Shown here: one piece after another, positions 6,300-7,272 of the stretch
Layout: every line of letters begins with the position of its first letter
Numbering within the stretch: position 1 is the stretch's first letter
NCBI GenBank assembly: GCA_900548745.1
Contig: URLQ01000141.1
Location: 1 to 7,272, forward strand
From: an uncultured Prevotella sp.
Lineage (GTDB): Bacteria; Bacteroidota; Bacteroidia; Bacteroidales; Bacteroidaceae
Direction: 5' to 3'
DNA length: 7,272 nucleotides
Program-made: the position numbers and the translations under genes
The notes under the pieces: generated by a model
Database searches by the model: none
What the model was told of the DNA's origin: nothing
Seen by the model: only the letters and a program-made list of their open reading frames with translations

Positions 6300-6340
6300 T
6301 GTGTGTGTTATAGATGAACTTTATCCATCATACACACACA
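6300..6340. promoter_or_regulatory. Imperfect palindrome upstream of fucI
   Basis: TGTGTGTGT (6300-6308) pairs with ACACACACA (6332-6340) over 9 bp. Inside it, GATG (6313-6316) pairs with CATC (6326-6329) around a 9-nt loop. It lies 58-98 bases upstream of the fucI start on its coding strand. It has no T-run on the minus strand, so it is not the terminator of the preceding SprT-like gene. It could be an operator for a fucose-responsive regulator or a hairpin in the fucI leader. Confidence 0.42.
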
Positions 6341-6410
6341 TTCATTTTATAAATAGGACACGTATGCGGGCGTGTTGTAATACTGTATGGCAGTTAAATC
6401 TTGTTAAGGA

Positions 6411-7091
6411 TTATCTTTCAGCCGAAATAGTTTGCCCGTCGTTCTTCAATGGGATTGCTCCTTGCAGATGCTTTTGCAGTTCTTCTTTCTCCACTACATA
6501 TATCTTGGGCTTCAGACAAGTAGGGTAGCGGCCGAAGTATGGAGAGGTGGTGTAGAACCATCTGCAGCTCTTGGTCTTGAACAGTTGCGGCATGGTCTTC
6601 CACAGTTGGAAGATGCGTGTCTTGGGTGCAATGGTAATGCCGGTTCGTCCGTCGGCAAGTTCCGTTATGCAGATGTAGCGTGGTTTTGGCGGCAGGGTGT
6701 ATGTGGCGTCCAGTTCGCTTGCGGTTTGTCTTCTTGAAACGCTGATGTGCCTTCCAAACCGTTTGTTGATGTCGTTCATCATCTTCATGAAGAGTTTTCC
6801 GTGTGCGCTGGTGTCCTGTATCTGTTTGTAGGCAATAAAGTAATGTATCATTTCGTGGATGATAATATCTTCGAGTTCCTCTTGCGGAAGATCTATGCTG
6901 TCGCTGATAATCATCCTGAAGTTGTAATATTGTGCTTTCCCGAAGAGGTTTTTCTTCTTGTTGCATGCGAGACCTCCGAGTGAAGTTCTTGCATGTCCGA
7001 TGCGTATGGGAAGCATGGGCAGTTCGTTGGCAAATATCTGCCTGTTGAAGACGTCGAATTTCTCTGTTACGAATTTTATATTTGCTTTCAT
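6411..7091 (-). CDS. SprT-like zinc metalloprotease domain protein
   Basis: This is a 226-residue cytoplasmic protein with the SprT-like metallopeptidase fold. The zinc site is visible as HEMIH (79-83), with His79, His83 and catalytic Glu80, plus a third likely ligand His97 in AHGKLF. The N-terminal KFDVFNRQIFANELP (11-25) is the helix and strand region typical of the family, followed by RIGHARTSLGG (30-40). Eukaryotic Spartan/SPRTN cleaves DNA-protein crosslinks; the bacterial relatives are poorly characterised, so the function is only inferred. The C-terminal part (about 135-226) has single scattered cysteines (141, 176, 192) and lacks the CxxC pairs of the zinc ribbon found in many SprT proteins. 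The ATG at 7089-7091 is preferred: an extension to 7253 would begin with TTG inside a terminator hairpin and add 54 residues unlike the family. fucI lies 168 bases downstream on the same strand. Confidence 0.86.
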   Translation of the reverse strand: MKANIKFVTEKFDVFNRQIFANELPMLPIRIGHARTSLGGLACNKKKNLFGKAQYYNFRMIISDSIDLPQEELEDIIIHEMIHYFIAYKQIQDTSAHGKLFMKMMNDINKRFGRHISVSRRQTASELDATYTLPPKPRYICITELADGRTGITIAPKTRIFQLWKTMPQLFKTKSCRWFYTTSPYFGRYPTCLKPKIYVVEKEELQKHLQGAIPLKNDGQTISAER

Positions 7092-7126
7092 TGTTGATTT
7101 CTGATTATGGTTATGAATTTGATGTG

Positions 7127-7200
7127 TTGTCCGGCAGGTATTATTATTGTCCGGTAAGATACATGTATAATCGTCTGGTAAGATTACGCATTGTCCGATG
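7127..7200. repeat. Four short direct repeats upstream of the SprT-like gene
   Basis: Related motifs begin at 7127, 7147, 7171 and 7191 (TTGTCCGG, TTGTCCGG, TCGTCTGG, TTGTCCGA), extended in copies 2 and 3 by TAAGAT. The spacings are 20, 24 and 20 bases. A perfect palindrome, ATACATGTAT (7159-7168), sits in the middle, between copies 2 and 3. They lie 36-109 bases upstream of the chosen start, between the terminator of the upstream gene and the SprT-like start, where its promoter should be. They may be binding sites for a regulator; no TAnnTTTG promoter box was found among them. Confidence 0.6.
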
Positions 7201-7222
7201 AAACCGTAGTTCGCTATCGGGC

Positions 7223-7254
7223 AAAAAAAAATTGATTGTCTCACGACAACCAAT
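7223..7254 (-). terminator. Intrinsic terminator of a minus-strand gene beyond the right edge
   Basis: Read on the minus strand, ATTGGTTGTC (7254-7245) pairs with GACAATCAAT (7240-7231) over 10 bp with one G-U pair, closing a GTGA tetraloop, and is followed by a run of T (7231-7223). On the plus strand the same stem has an A-C mismatch and only a weak T-run, so the orientation is clear. It marks the 3' end of a transcript entering from the right, so the SprT-like gene probably has its own promoter. Confidence 0.85.
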
Positions 7255-7272
7255 CTTTTATTAACCTTAATA

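Noticed and set aside
6358..6375. Hairpin ACACG/CGTGT as terminator of the SprT-like gene
   Set aside because: The stem is only 5 bp and no T-run follows on the minus strand; it may be chance pairing.
7092..7253. 54-residue N-terminal extension of the SprT-like protein
   Set aside because: The extension would start at a TTG inside the right-edge terminator stem, includes the direct-repeat region, and its residues do not resemble the family. MKANIKFVTEKFD at 7091 is a normal family N-terminus.

Overview
The window looks like a chromosomal segment from a member of the Bacteroidota, most likely Prevotella or a close relative. The protein sequences fit that group. The two best promoters have the TTTG / TAnnTTTG shape of the Bacteroidetes primary sigma factor rather than TTGACA/TATAAT. 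The start codons have A-rich leaders with no clear Shine-Dalgarno motif. Genus is an inference from the look of the proteins, not a search result.

Layout, left to right. Positions 1-267 (+) hold the C-terminal end of a copper-type P1B ATPase that starts outside the window. A 404-base gap follows, with a long imperfect hairpin, a terminator-like hairpin and the gdhA promoter region. Glutamate dehydrogenase gdhA (672-2006, +) ends in a strong intrinsic terminator. A second Bacteroidetes promoter then leads into a phosphoglucomutase/phosphomannomutase (2203-3951, +). Next is a 515-base gap between convergent genes. It carries an intrinsic terminator, a tandem array of about 35-bp units built from the terminator's right arm and T-tract, a few weaker hairpins, and five copies of an 8-bp repeat that stop exactly at the fucI stop codon. 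L-fucose isomerase fucI (6242-4467, -) follows, then a 168-base spacer with an imperfect palindrome, then a SprT-like zinc metalloprotease gene (7091-6411, -). The last 180 bases hold four short direct repeats upstream of that gene and a strong minus-strand terminator belonging to a gene beyond the right edge.

The genes appear to be separate transcription units rather than one pathway operon: gdhA, the sugar mutase and the SprT-like gene each sit behind a terminator. Together they cover ammonia assimilation (GdhA), hexose-phosphate interconversion (mutase), fucose or D-arabinose entry (FucI), copper export (ATPase) and a possible DNA-repair-type protease (SprT-like). I see no defence island, phage, transposase, CRISPR array, RNA gene or new multi-gene system. 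The coding content is ordinary housekeeping and sugar metabolism. What deserves a second look is the non-coding DNA: the terminator-derived tandem repeat, the octamer array at the fucI stop, the 28-bp hairpin after the ATPase gene, the palindrome upstream of fucI, and the iteron-like repeats upstream of the SprT-like gene.
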